From positions 104,253,885 to 104,317,884 of the forward strand of contig NC_063163.1 in the NCBI RefSeq assembly GCF_023159225.1: a stretch of DNA of 64,000 nt. The letters are read 5' to 3'. This document shows, one piece after another, positions 31,948 to 41,099 of this stretch. The notes under the pieces are model-generated. The model ran no database searches. It was given only the letters and a program-made list of their open reading frames with translations, and was not told the origin of the DNA. Origin of the DNA: Perognathus longimembris pacificus. Taxonomy: Eukaryota; Chordata; Mammalia; Rodentia; Heteromyidae. The position numbers were made by a program, and so were the translations under genes. The number at the start of each line of letters is the position of its first letter. Within the stretch, counting starts at the first letter, position 1.

Positions 31948-32220
31948 AACTATATATGTATGTATTACTACTACTTGACATATATATTATGCACATATAC
32001 ACACATACATGTATAGACATATATGCATGTCTATACATATTCATATATATGAATATACATATGCCATATATTCTTAGACATGCATATGTCTATATATACA
32101 TACACATACATATATTAGGAATATATATAATTAGGAATATATAATATAATATATACTAGGAATATATGCATATATTTCTAATACCTAAGCACATGTGTAT
32201 ATATGTATATATACATATAC
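31948..32220. repeat. AT-rich (TATA/CATA)n simple-sequence region
   Basis: Imperfect alternating TA/CA/TG with many local palindromes such as 'acatatatgcatgtctatac'. It directly precedes a SINE. Confidence 0.9.
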
Positions 32221-32412
32221 ACATTCAGATTCATGTCTGTAATCCTAGCTACTCAGGATGCTGAGATCTGACAATCACAGTTTGAAGTCAGGAAGGGCAA
32301 GAAAGTTCATGATATCCTTATCTCCAATAACTAACAAAGATCACAAGTGGAGCTATGGCTCAAGCACCAGCCTTGAGCAAAAGAGCTAAGAGACATTTAA
32401 GTCCCAGCAGCA
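32221..32412 (+). mobile_element. 7SL-head/right-monomer SINE
   Basis: 'tgtctgtaatcctagctact' head. The right monomer has an internal deletion ('gctcaagcaccagccttgag'). Confidence 0.83.
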
Positions 32413-32545
32413 AAGGCCTCTATTAGCATACTAAACTTCAAATCGGGTGGTGAGTATCTCGAAACTTTGCTTTAGCTGTAATAGAGCTGGCTTTCATCTT
32501 TTAAAAACTATTTTATAATAAAAAGTTTTTGTTGTTGTTGTTGTT

Positions 32546-35077
32546 GTTTTGTCAGTAATAATGCTTGAACTTAGGGCCTGGGCACTGTCCCTGAGCTCTT
32601 TCACTCAAGGCTAGTACTCCACCACTTTGTGCCACAGCTTCACTTCCAATTTTCTGGTGATTAATTGGAAATAAGAATTTCACAGGGGCCCAAGTGTTTC
32701 TCCTACTCCTTCCTTTAGTGTTTTCAGGGTGTCTGTTTTGATTTCGAGGTCTTTAACCCATTTGGAATTGATTTTGGTGCAGGGTGATATATAAGGATCT
32801 AGTTTTAGTTAGTTGCATGTGTTGAACCAGTTTTTCCAGCACAATTTGTTAAAGAGGCTATCTTTCTTCCATACTATTGTTTTAGCCCCTTTATCAAAGA
32901 TTAAGTAGGCGTAGTTCTGTGGGTTCATTCCTGGGTCTTCAATTCTGTTCCATTGGTCTTCAGGCCTCTTCCGGTGCCAATACCAAGCTGTTTTTATTAC
33001 TATAGCTTTATAATACAACTTGAAGTTGGGTATTGTAATTCCTCCAGCACTGTTCTTTCTGCTTAGGATTGTTTTTGCTATTATAGGTCTTTTATTATTC
33101 CATATGAATTTCTGGATTGCTTCCTCTATTTCATCAAAAAATGGTGTTGGGATATAAATGGGTATTGAATTGAATTTGTAGATAGCCTTTGGCAATATTG
33201 CCATTTTGATTATATTAATCCTCCCAATCCAGGAGCATGGGAGGTTTTTCCATTTCCTTAGTTCTGACTTAATTTCGTTTTTCAAGGTTTTAAAGTTCTC
33301 CTCAAAGAGGTCTTTCACTTCTTTGGTTAAGGTTATTCCTAGGTATTTTATGTTTTGGGGGGCTCTTGCAAAGGTTGTTGCTTTCCTGATATCAGCCTCG
33401 GTTTCCGGTTGTTAGCATAGAGAAAGGCCATTGATTTTTGAAGGATTATTTTATATCCTGCAACTTTGCCAAAGTTTTGGATCAGCTCTAGTAGCTTGGG
33501 GGTAGAGTCTATGGGATTCTTTAGACCTCAAAATCAAAACAGACACCCTGAAAACACTAAAGGAAGGAGTAGGAGAAACACTTGGGCTCCTTGGCGCAGG
33601 ACGGAACTTCCTTAACAAAGACCCAGAAAGGCTACAAATCAAAGAAAGGTTGGACAAATGGGACTGCATCAAACTGCAGAGCTTCTGCACGGCAAAGGAC
33701 ATAGCTCGCAAGATAAACAGAAAGCCCACAGACTGGGAGAAGATCTTTACCGGCCATTCAACGGACAAAGGCCTCATATCTAAAATATATGCAGAACTAA
33801 AAAAATTACCTTCCCCCAAAACAAAACCGCAAAGAACCAATAGCCTGCTCATCAAGTGGGCTAAAGACTTACAAAGAGACTTCTCTGATGAGGAAATGAG
33901 AATGGCCAAGAGACATATGAAAAAGTGCTCTACATCACTGGCCATAAAAGAAATGCAAATCAAAACAACATTGAGATTCCATCTCACCCCAGTAAGAATG
34001 TCCTGTATCAAGAAAACTAACAATAACAGTTGTTGGAGGGGATGTGGCCAAAAGGGAACCCTACTTCATTGTTGGTGGGAATGTAAACTGGTTCAGCCAC
34101 TCTGGCAAGCAGTATGGAGATTCCTCAGAAGGCTAAATATAGAACTCTATGACCCAGCAACCCCACTTTTGGGTATCTATCCAAAAAACCACAAACAAAA
34201 TCACAGTAAAGCCACCAGCACAACAATGTTCATTGCAGCGCAATTTGTCATAGCGAGAATTTGGAACCAACCCAGATGCCCCTCAGTAGACGAATGGATC
34301 AGGAAAATGTGGTACATATGGAATTTTATGCCTCTATCAGAAAGAATGACATTGCCCCATATGTAAGGAAATGGAAGGACTTGGAAAAAATTATACTAAG
34401 TGAAGTGAGCCAGACCCAAAGAAACATGGACTTTATGGTCTCCCTTATTGGGAATAATTAGCACAGGTTTAGGCAAGTCAAAGCAGAGGATCACAAGAGC
34501 CCAATAGCTATACCCTTATGATCACATAAGATGATGCTAAGTGAAATGAACTCCATTTTATGGAAATGATTGTTATATCACAGTTGTAACTACTTTCAAC
34601 ATCGCATGTGTATCTGTAGCTTCTACTATAGATGATGTTCTTGTATCACCTTCTTGTGATTGTATCTACACTATCTCTGTAATCTTATCTGAGTATATTG
34701 GAAACCGTGCATACTGGTATTAGAACTAGGAAATTGAAAGGGAATACCAAAATTGAGAGACACAGGGTAAAAAAAGAGAAACAAGTACAAAAGCAATACT
34801 TGCAAAACTGTTTGGTGTAAGTGAACTGAACACCTCAGGGGGGGAAAGGATAAGGGTGAAGGGGGAGGGGGGTATGAGGGACAAGGTAACAAACAGTACA
34901 AGAAATGTATCCAATGCCTAACGTATGAAACTGTAACCTCTCTGTACATCAGTTTTATAATAAAAAAAAAAGAATTTCACAGGGAATTTTCTGCCTGGGT
35001 TGGCTCTGAACTGAGATCCTCAAATCTCAGCCTCCTGAGTAGATAGGATTGCAGGCATGAGCCACTAGTGCCTGGCT
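32546..35077 (-). mobile_element. 7SL-head/right-monomer SINE split by an L1
   Basis: The right monomer half is at 32546-32687 and the 7SL head half at 34970-35077. They join seamlessly at the TSD of the 2.28-kb L1 between them. Confidence 0.93.
32688..34969 (+). mobile_element. 2.28-kb young L1 with inverted 5' segment
   Basis: A 15-bp TSD (aagaatttcacaggg) lies at 32673-32687 and 34970-34984. Segment 32688-33522 is reversed, and its minus-strand frame covers ORF2 ([24 protein letters not shown] sequence, 32809-33318). Segment 33523-34969 is forward: ORF2 C-terminal part with an open 238-codon stretch (33650-34366), then the 3'UTR, G-rich tract and A-tail. The long open stretches point to a recent insertion. 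This is the twin-priming form of L1; it cannot be autonomous. Confidence 0.95.
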
Positions 35078-35173
35078 AATAAAGAGTTCATAATGTGGCC
35101 GAAAGTAGAAGAAAGCATATAGATCATTCAACCTTTCCTGTTCTTTCCCCTGCTTATCATTGTTGGTTAGGAC

Positions 35174-35382
35174 TTTTTTTTTTTTTTTTGGCCAGTCCTG
35201 GGGCTTGGACTCAGGGCCTGAGCACTGTCCCTGGCTTCTTTTTGCTCAAGGCTAGCATTCTGCCACTTGAGCCACAGCGCAGCTTCTGGCCATTTTCTGT
35301 ATATGTGGTGCTGGGGAATCGAACCTAGGGCCTCGTGTATCCGAGGCAGGCACTCTTGCCACTAGGCTATATCCCCAGCCCC
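35174..35382 (-). mobile_element. IDL-Geo SINE (young type)
   Basis: T-run, 'ggccagtcctggggcttgga' to 'cagcccc', with the young arm 'gcctcgtgtatccgaggc'. Confidence 0.92.
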
Positions 35383-35492
35383 AAGTACAAGGTTTTTAAA
35401 GACTAGAAGTCAGATTTTCAAAAATAGAAATTAGATTATTCCAAATGGAGGGATTATGGAGAAAATAGGAACCCTGATGAATTATGGGCTGC

Positions 35493-35705
35493 TTTTTTTT
35501 TTTTTTTTTTTTTGCCAGTCCTGGGCCTTGGACTCAGGGCCTGAGCACTGTCCCTGGCTTCTCTTTGCTCAAGGCTAGCACTCTGCCATTTGAGCCACAG
35601 CGCCACTTCTGGCCATTTTCTGTATATGTGGTGCTGGGGAATTGAACCCAGGGCCTCATGTATAGGAGGCAAGCACTCTTGCCACTAGGCCATATTCCCA
35701 GCCCC
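35493..35705 (-). mobile_element. IDL-Geo SINE with TSD
   Basis: Older arm type ('gcctcatgtataggaggc'). TSD tgggctgcttt lies at 35485-35495 and 35706-35716. It is 110 bases from the previous copy, same orientation. Confidence 0.93.
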
Positions 35706-35716
35706 TGGGCTGCTTT

Positions 35717-36180
35717 CTTAAGAGTAGTTAAATTTAAATTATTCATTGCTGGGGTATAGCCCCATAGTAGATTGCAAAAATATTAAGCATTAATATATTC
35801 CAAGATAATTTTCACCTAGTCTCATAAGTGGGACATGTATACAAATGGTGATTTCAATTTTGTTTGTAACTTAGTGAGCAGGGGGAAAGACAAATGTGGT
35901 TGAAGTCTACTGTGGGATAATAGTATGCAACATTTGAAGCAATAGTCAGCAATAGAGGCATGGCTCAGCAGTACTGTACCTGCCTAGCAAGTAAAGACTG
36001 TCAGTACCAAGGCAGTACCACAAAAAAAAGAAGCATAATGAAATGCATACAACCTAGATTTGGGGTGGAAACAGTGCTGCATAAAAATAATAAGAAAGAC
36101 CTTGTGTTAACAAGGTCTCTAGCATAGTAAGACAGTATTTTCTAAAAATCTAAAATGTCCATGTATCAACACTTATCCAC
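35717..36180. other. Mostly unclassified, with an ID-like SINE
   Basis: Holds a diverged ID-like monomer at about 35950-36025 ('ggcatggctcagcagtactg', 'cctgcctagcaagtaaag') and a perfect 9-bp hairpin (agaccttgt/acaaggtct, 36097-36118). Confidence 0.45.
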
Positions 36181-36360
36181 TCCCATTATTCATTTTATAA
36201 AGAACATGAAACTTGGGAGAAGGGAAGAGTATGAAGAACAAATAGTATAGAACTGAATAGTGCAATCGAATTTGATTAATTGAAATTACATGCACTAGAG
36301 TAAATGTCACAATGGAATATCTTTATACAAGTATTTGTATTAATGAAAATTAAGAATAAA
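36181..36360 (+). mobile_element. Old L1 3' end (tentative)
   Basis: 'acttgggagaagggaagagt...aatgtcacaatggaatatc...ttaagaataaaagg' has the order of an old L1 3'UTR ending in a degenerate A-tail. Confidence 0.4.
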
Positions 36361-36602
36361 AGGTAAGGAGATCATCTGGGTGTCCCGTTGGGACTCTAGG
36401 GTAACCACAAGGGTCTTGACATGTGGGTGGGGGGCAGTAAGGTCAGGTGTAGTGAAGGAGCTACCACAGTGGTGATGGCTACAGGGAGCTTCTAAAAGCT
36501 TAAAAGAAAAGGAAGTAAATCCCCTCCCAAGATCCTACAGGAGAGAGTTCTGACAACTTTGTAAGTTCAACCCAGTGACACTGATTTGTAACTTTTCTTC
36601 TT

Positions 36603-36708
36603 TTTGGGGGAGGTGAGGCATAACAGGGCTCAAACTCAGGGACCCCTGCTTACTTGGCTTGTTTGATGCGTTTGTACCTTGCTACTTGAGCCACATTCCC
36701 AGCCCTAC
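36603..36708 (-). mobile_element. Old tRNA-derived SINE
   Basis: 'gggctcaaactcagggaccc' and 'cttgagccacattcccagcc'; it abuts the CTT tract. Confidence 0.6.
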
Positions 36709-37058
36709 TTCTTTTCTTCTTTGTCTTCTTCTTCTTCTTCTTCTTCTTCTTCTTCTTCTTCTTCTTCTTCTTCTTCTTCTTCTTCTTCTTCTTCTTCTTC
36801 TTCTTCTTCTTCTTCTCCTTCTTCTTCCCCTTCTTCTTCCCCTCCTCCTCCCCCTCCCCCCTTCTTCTTCTTCTTCTTCTTCTTCTTCTTCTTCTTCTTC
36901 TTCTTCTTCTTTCTTCTTCTTCTTCTTCTTCTTCTTCTTCTTCTTCTTCTTCTCTTCCTCTTCCTCTTCCTCTTCTTCTTCTTCTTCTTCTTCTTCTTCT
37001 TCTTCTTCTTCTTCTTCTTCTTCTTCTTCTTCTTCTTCTTCTTCTTCTTCTTCTTCTT
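36709..37058. repeat. ~340-bp (CTT)n/(GAA)n tract
   Basis: Over 100 CTT-type triplets, interrupted by CCTCC near 36838-36860 and CTCTTC units near 36952-36973. All-purine on one strand, mirror-symmetric. Confidence 0.97.
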
Positions 37059-37268
37059 TTGGTGATTTTAGAGATGAAGTTGTAAGAACTTTTCTCTCTG
37101 GGATAGCTCAAACTGTGCCATTCTCTGCATCTCAGATGCCCTAGTAGTTAAGATTTCAGGTCTGATCCACTAATGCCAGACTCTGACTTTTGTATTTCTG
37201 ACCTGCAGAGCTTTAAGACAATAAATCTACATTGTTTTATTTTGTCACTAGTTAAAAACTTCACAAGA

Positions 37269-37483
37269 GGGGCTGGGGATATAGCCTAGTGGCAAGAGTG
37301 CCTGCCTCGGATACATGAGGCCCTAGGTTCAATTCCCCAGCACCACATATACAGAAAACGGCCAGAAGCGGCGCTGTGGCTCAAGTGGCAGAGTGCTAGC
37401 CTTGAGCGGGAAGAAGCCAGGGACAGTGCTCAGGCCCTGAATCCAAGGCCCAGGACTGGCCAAAAAAAAAAAAAAAAAAAAAA
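37269..37483 (+). mobile_element. IDL-Geo SINE (young type) with TSD
   Basis: Complete copy with a ~28-base A-tail. TSD aaaaacttcacaaga lies at 37254-37268 and 37484-37498 (the right copy overlaps the A-tail). Confidence 0.94.
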
Positions 37484-37498
37484 AAAAACTTCACAAGA

Positions 37499-37988
37499 AA
37501 AGATAGATAGATAGATCCTTAGTACAGAAAAAGAAAAATTTTAAGCATTAATATATTCCAAGGAAATTTTCACCTAGTCTTGGAATAGGTCTTAGTCCAG
37601 CTTAGACTAGCTAAATATGAAAGTGAAGGATGGGAAACTAGGATAGAAATGAGTTTAAAAGCAGGGATCAAAAGGGATCCATAAATTCATTTACAAAAAC
37701 CATGAAAGGTATCTAGATGGACCCAAGATGGATCTAGAAAGATGTTGGGGAGTTGGATAGAACCAGTCTTTTTCCTCTCTGACCCAAAAGTAGACAGATT
37801 AGGACCTGTTGTGCATCAGAACTACCCACACCTTCAGAATAGTGGGACATTTCGGGGGAGGGAGGGGCAGTAATGGAGAGGACAAAGAATGAAAGGCAAG
37901 TACACTAGCTACAGCACTAAAGTTTGATTTCTTTTTTAAAGACCAACTTTCCTGTAGCCTCAGTGTTAGTGAGAGGCAGAATATAATA
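37499..37988. other. No gene seen
   Basis: (GATA)3 at about 37501-37515, then unique sequence. 37541-37582 repeats a segment found at 35782-35822 (see findings). Confidence 0.45.
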
Positions 37989-37989
37989 C

Positions 37990-38165
37990 AGAGATCAAAT
38001 CATGAGCTTTGACAGATGAATTAACCAGGGTTCAAATTTCAGATCTGCCCATTAATAGCCCTATTATGGTACAAGTTTCTGCACGCCTCAACTTCTCTGA
38101 GCATGAAATGGAAATGCTGATAATATCTATTATGTGATTGATGTAATTATCAACACACATATTTT
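37990..38165 (+). mobile_element. MIR SINE
   Basis: 'ccagggttcaaatttcagat', 'ctgcccattaatagcc' and 'tgaaatggaaatgctgataa' follow the MIR core order. Ancient tRNA-derived SINE shared by mammals. Confidence 0.8.
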
Positions 38166-38342
38166 TATCTAAGGACTTACATAATCATGTGGCGACGACT
38201 ATACATGGTATGTAGCAACGATATTCCAAATGTTTCTGTTAGAGAGATACAGAGTCAAAAAATGACAAAATGGTACATCTGCTTAGTTGTAAATAGATAT
38301 ACATTAGTATATATTCAACTCCTTTTTGAAATTTTGTGTTTG

Positions 38343-38605
38343 AAAAGTTTTTTTAAAAAATTAATTTACTTTATTGTTATGATAGAGGCCACGTACAGAG
38401 GAATTACAATTACATGCATCGGGGAATCAGTACATTTCCTTTCACACTGTGTGTTTTGTTTCCTCATTCTCTTGCAGTCCCTCCCTTCTGTCTCCACCCA
38501 CAAGCTATATAGTTAACTGTCATCAGTGCCGAGTGAGCTCCATTGTGCACATTTTCATCCTTTTCTCTTGAGTTCTGTGACCTCCTCCATCCTCCACCCT
38601 TTGAA
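38343..38605 (-). mobile_element. L1 3' end
   Basis: 'actttattgttatgatagag', 'cagaggaattacaattacat' and the reversed 3'UTR 'ccacccacaagctatatagt' match the L1 end at 7820-8100. Confidence 0.82.
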
Positions 38606-38737
38606 GATTTTAATTATAAAGGAAGAAGGGAATAAAATTATTGAGAGAAGGAAGAGATAAGCAATTGGATGTAGCAAGAATAAGAAGTCAAGAAGGAAGC
38701 AGAGTTTGAGATTCTGAAGTAATTTCAATTGGGGCTT

Positions 38738-38842
38738 TCATCTCCTCCTCCTCTTCCTCCCCCTCCTCCTCCCCCCTCATTTCCTCCTCCCCCCTCATTT
38801 CCTCCTCCCCCCACCCCCTCCACCCCCTCCTCCTCCTCCTCC
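38738..38842. repeat. C-rich pyrimidine tract
   Basis: (CTCCTC)/(CCCCCTCATTTCCTC) units repeated three times near 38766-38812. Confidence 0.9.
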
Positions 38843-39017
38843 TTGAACTCAGAGCCTGAGCACTGTCCCTGGCTTCTTTTTGCTCAAGGCTAGCACTCTA
38901 CCACTTGAACCCACAGTGCCCCATCTGGCTTTTTCTATATATGTGGTGCTGAAGAATCAAACCCAGGGCTTCATGGATACAAGGCAAGCACTCTACCATT
39001 AGGCCATATTCCCAGCC
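38843..39017 (-). mobile_element. IDL-Geo SINE, older copy
   Basis: 'ccttgaactcagagcctgag' to 'ggccatattcccagcc'. The T-tail end is merged into the pyrimidine tract. Confidence 0.85.
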
Positions 39018-39068
39018 TTATATTTCTTCTTAAAACCTTTCTGATATATAACTACCAAGAATCAGGAA

Positions 39069-39276
39069 GAACCAGGTGTTGTTGGCCTTGTAATCCTAGA
39101 GACTCAGGAGGCTGAGATCTGAGGATTGAGATTTGGAGCTAGCCCAGGCAGGAAAGTCAATGAAACTCTTATTTCTAACTATCAAAATAGCCATAGGAGG
39201 AGCTGTGGCTCAAGTGGTAGAGCACTGGAGCAGAATAGCTCATGGACCGTGCCTAGTCCCTGAGTTCAAGTCCCAT

Positions 39277-39278
<2 letters not shown>
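39069..39278 (+). mobile_element. 7SL-head/right-monomer SINE with microsatellite tail
   Basis: 'ccttgtaatcctagagactc' to 'gagttcaagtcccatgac'. The tail has become (GACA)n then (CA)n. Confidence 0.87.
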
Positions 39279-39308
<30 letters not shown>

Positions 39309-39333
39309 CACACACACACACACACACACACAC
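39279..39333. repeat. (GACA)n(CA)n
   Basis: Seven GACA units and about 13 CA units at the SINE 3' end. Confidence 0.97.
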
Positions 39334-39404
39334 GAATTGAGAAGAGGAAATCTGACTGTTCTATAATTTTTGAGTAATTTTCTACTGTTAAAAACTTTAA
39401 TGAG

Positions 39405-39633
39405 GGGCTGGGGATATGGCCTAGTGGCAAGAGCGCTTGCCTCGTATACTTGAAGCCCTGGGTTCGATTCCCCAGCACCACATATACAGAAAATGGCCAG
39501 AAGTGGCGCTGTGATTCAAGTGGCAGAGTGCTAGCCTTGAGCAAAGAGAAGCCAGGGACAGTGCTCAGGCCCTGAGTCCAAGGCCCAGGACTGGCAACAA
39601 AACAAAACAAAACAAAACAAAAAAACCCACAAT
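39405..39633 (+). mobile_element. IDL-Geo SINE with TSD
   Basis: 'ggctggggatatggcc' to an (AAAAC)n tail. TSD actttaatgag lies at 39394-39404 and 39634-39644. Confidence 0.93.
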
Positions 39634-39645
39634 ACTTTAATGAGG

Positions 39646-40194
39646 CAAAAGTTGTGAATTCTGGTTATAATATAGTCAGTGTATATATATGCCTTGTCTT
39701 CCCTTGTCTTTTCTCCCCAGGAATGGACAGTGGAAGGGATTCTAGTCATAGAACAGGATACAGAATTTCTCATCAACCGTCTTACTGAACCTCAAAACTA
39801 GCTTCCACAAAATCAAATCACTTTCTTCCTTATACACATTGAAAAGCTATGTGAAAAATAGCAATTAAAACCATTCAAGTTACCTCCCTCAAGAAAGATG
39901 AGACAACTTTCCAACTTCAATTACAATCAAAGCAAATTTCTCAGAAAGCTAGTAAACTGTGCATTATAAGGAATGAAAAAGTAAAATTAGACCAGACAGA
40001 TGATAAATGTATGCTACGTAATGCTAAGCCAGCCACCACTACAGTAACTTTCTTGAATATATTTTAGCCAAAGGGATTTAAAGTCCTAGTGTCAGTTCTG
40101 TTATTGAAGAGGTGGCCATGTCAGTGGAATAATGTACAGAGTAAAGATGTAAAATTTTATGATGATATCAATAGAAAAGAAATCTCCTCTTTTC
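39646..40194. other. No gene seen
   Basis: Unique AT-rich sequence without landmarks. Confidence 0.45.
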
Positions 40195-40203
40195 TAATAA
40201 CTG

Positions 40204-40424
40204 TTTTTTTTGTTTTGTTTTGTTTTTTGGCCAGTCCTGGTGGGCCTTGGACTCAAGGCCTGAGCACCATCCCTGGCTTCTTCCTGCTCAAGGATAGCAC
40301 TCTGCCACCTGAGCCACAGCGCCCCTTCTGGCCGTTTTCCATATATGTGGTGCTGGGGTATTGAACCGAGAGCTTCATGTGTAGGAGGCAAGCACTCTTG
40401 CCACTAGGCCATATTCCCAGCCCC
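40204..40424 (-). mobile_element. IDL-Geo SINE
   Basis: Tail (TTTTG)n; 'gccttggactcaaggcctga' to 'cagcccc'. TSD taataactgt/taatatctgt (one mismatch) lies at 40195-40204 and 40425-40434. Confidence 0.92.
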
Positions 40425-40546
40425 TAATATCTGTATTTTTATGTATTTTTCTTGCCCTAGTGCATTAGTTAGACCCACCAGAACAATACTAGTAGTTTTA
40501 ATTTCCAGATAGCTCAGGCTTTCCAGATATACCTACTCTATTATAT

Positions 40547-40624
40547 ATATATTTTTTAATTTAATTTATTTATTAATTGAACACAAATTTTTTTGACAAG
40601 GTGTTGTGCAACAAGGGTACAGTT
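40547..40624 (-). mobile_element. 78-bp L1 3' end with TSD
   Basis: Only the terminal 'ttgacaaggtgttgtgcaac' piece and A-rich tail (reverse) are present, flanked by tctattatat at 40537-40546 and 40625-40634. Confidence 0.82.
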
Positions 40625-40727
40625 TCTATTATATTTTTAATTTAATTCCACTGTGGTCAGATAACAATGAATATTAAAAGAAAATTTTCTCTCAGAGGTC
40701 TCTGGTCTCAGCCTCTCCTTTTACTTC

Positions 40728-40815
40728 TTTTTTTTTTTTCTGTACTAGAATTGGAACTCAGGCTCAGGGCCTTGCACTTGATAGCTGGAATACCAAGTAA
40801 GTCTCTAGACCATGA
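40728..40815 (-). mobile_element. Old tRNA-derived SINE
   Basis: T-run, 'tgtactagaattggaactca' and 'agggccttgcacttgatag'. Confidence 0.6.
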
Positions 40816-41099
40816 AGATATGTCTTTGTTTCTGCACTCTGTTATTCTTGGGGCTTGAACTCTGGGCATGGACCCTGTGATCTGTCAACTGCAATGGCTT
40901 TGTAGTCACTTATTCACTATGAATGAAGATTTCTGCACATGGTTTTTCCAGCACTGAAATGGAGTATTTTTTAACTGAGCTGCACCACTCTAATCTAGTA
41001 ACAAGAAAAATACACTACAATCCGAACTTTACTCAGTTTTGAGTAATCTGTGAGAAATAACCAACTAAATGGACACAAGAGATTGAAATCTTCACCAAA

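Noticed and set aside
33650..34366. 238-codon frame as a host gene
   Set aside because: It is the C-terminal part of L1 ORF2 in a 5'-inverted, non-autonomous copy.
36650..37144. Long R/E/K, S, L or F homopolymer frames
   Set aside because: Direct translation of the CTT/GAA tract; not genes.
39278..39333. CRISPR-like or minisatellite array
   Set aside because: Only simple GACA/CA repeats with no spacers; this is a SINE tail.
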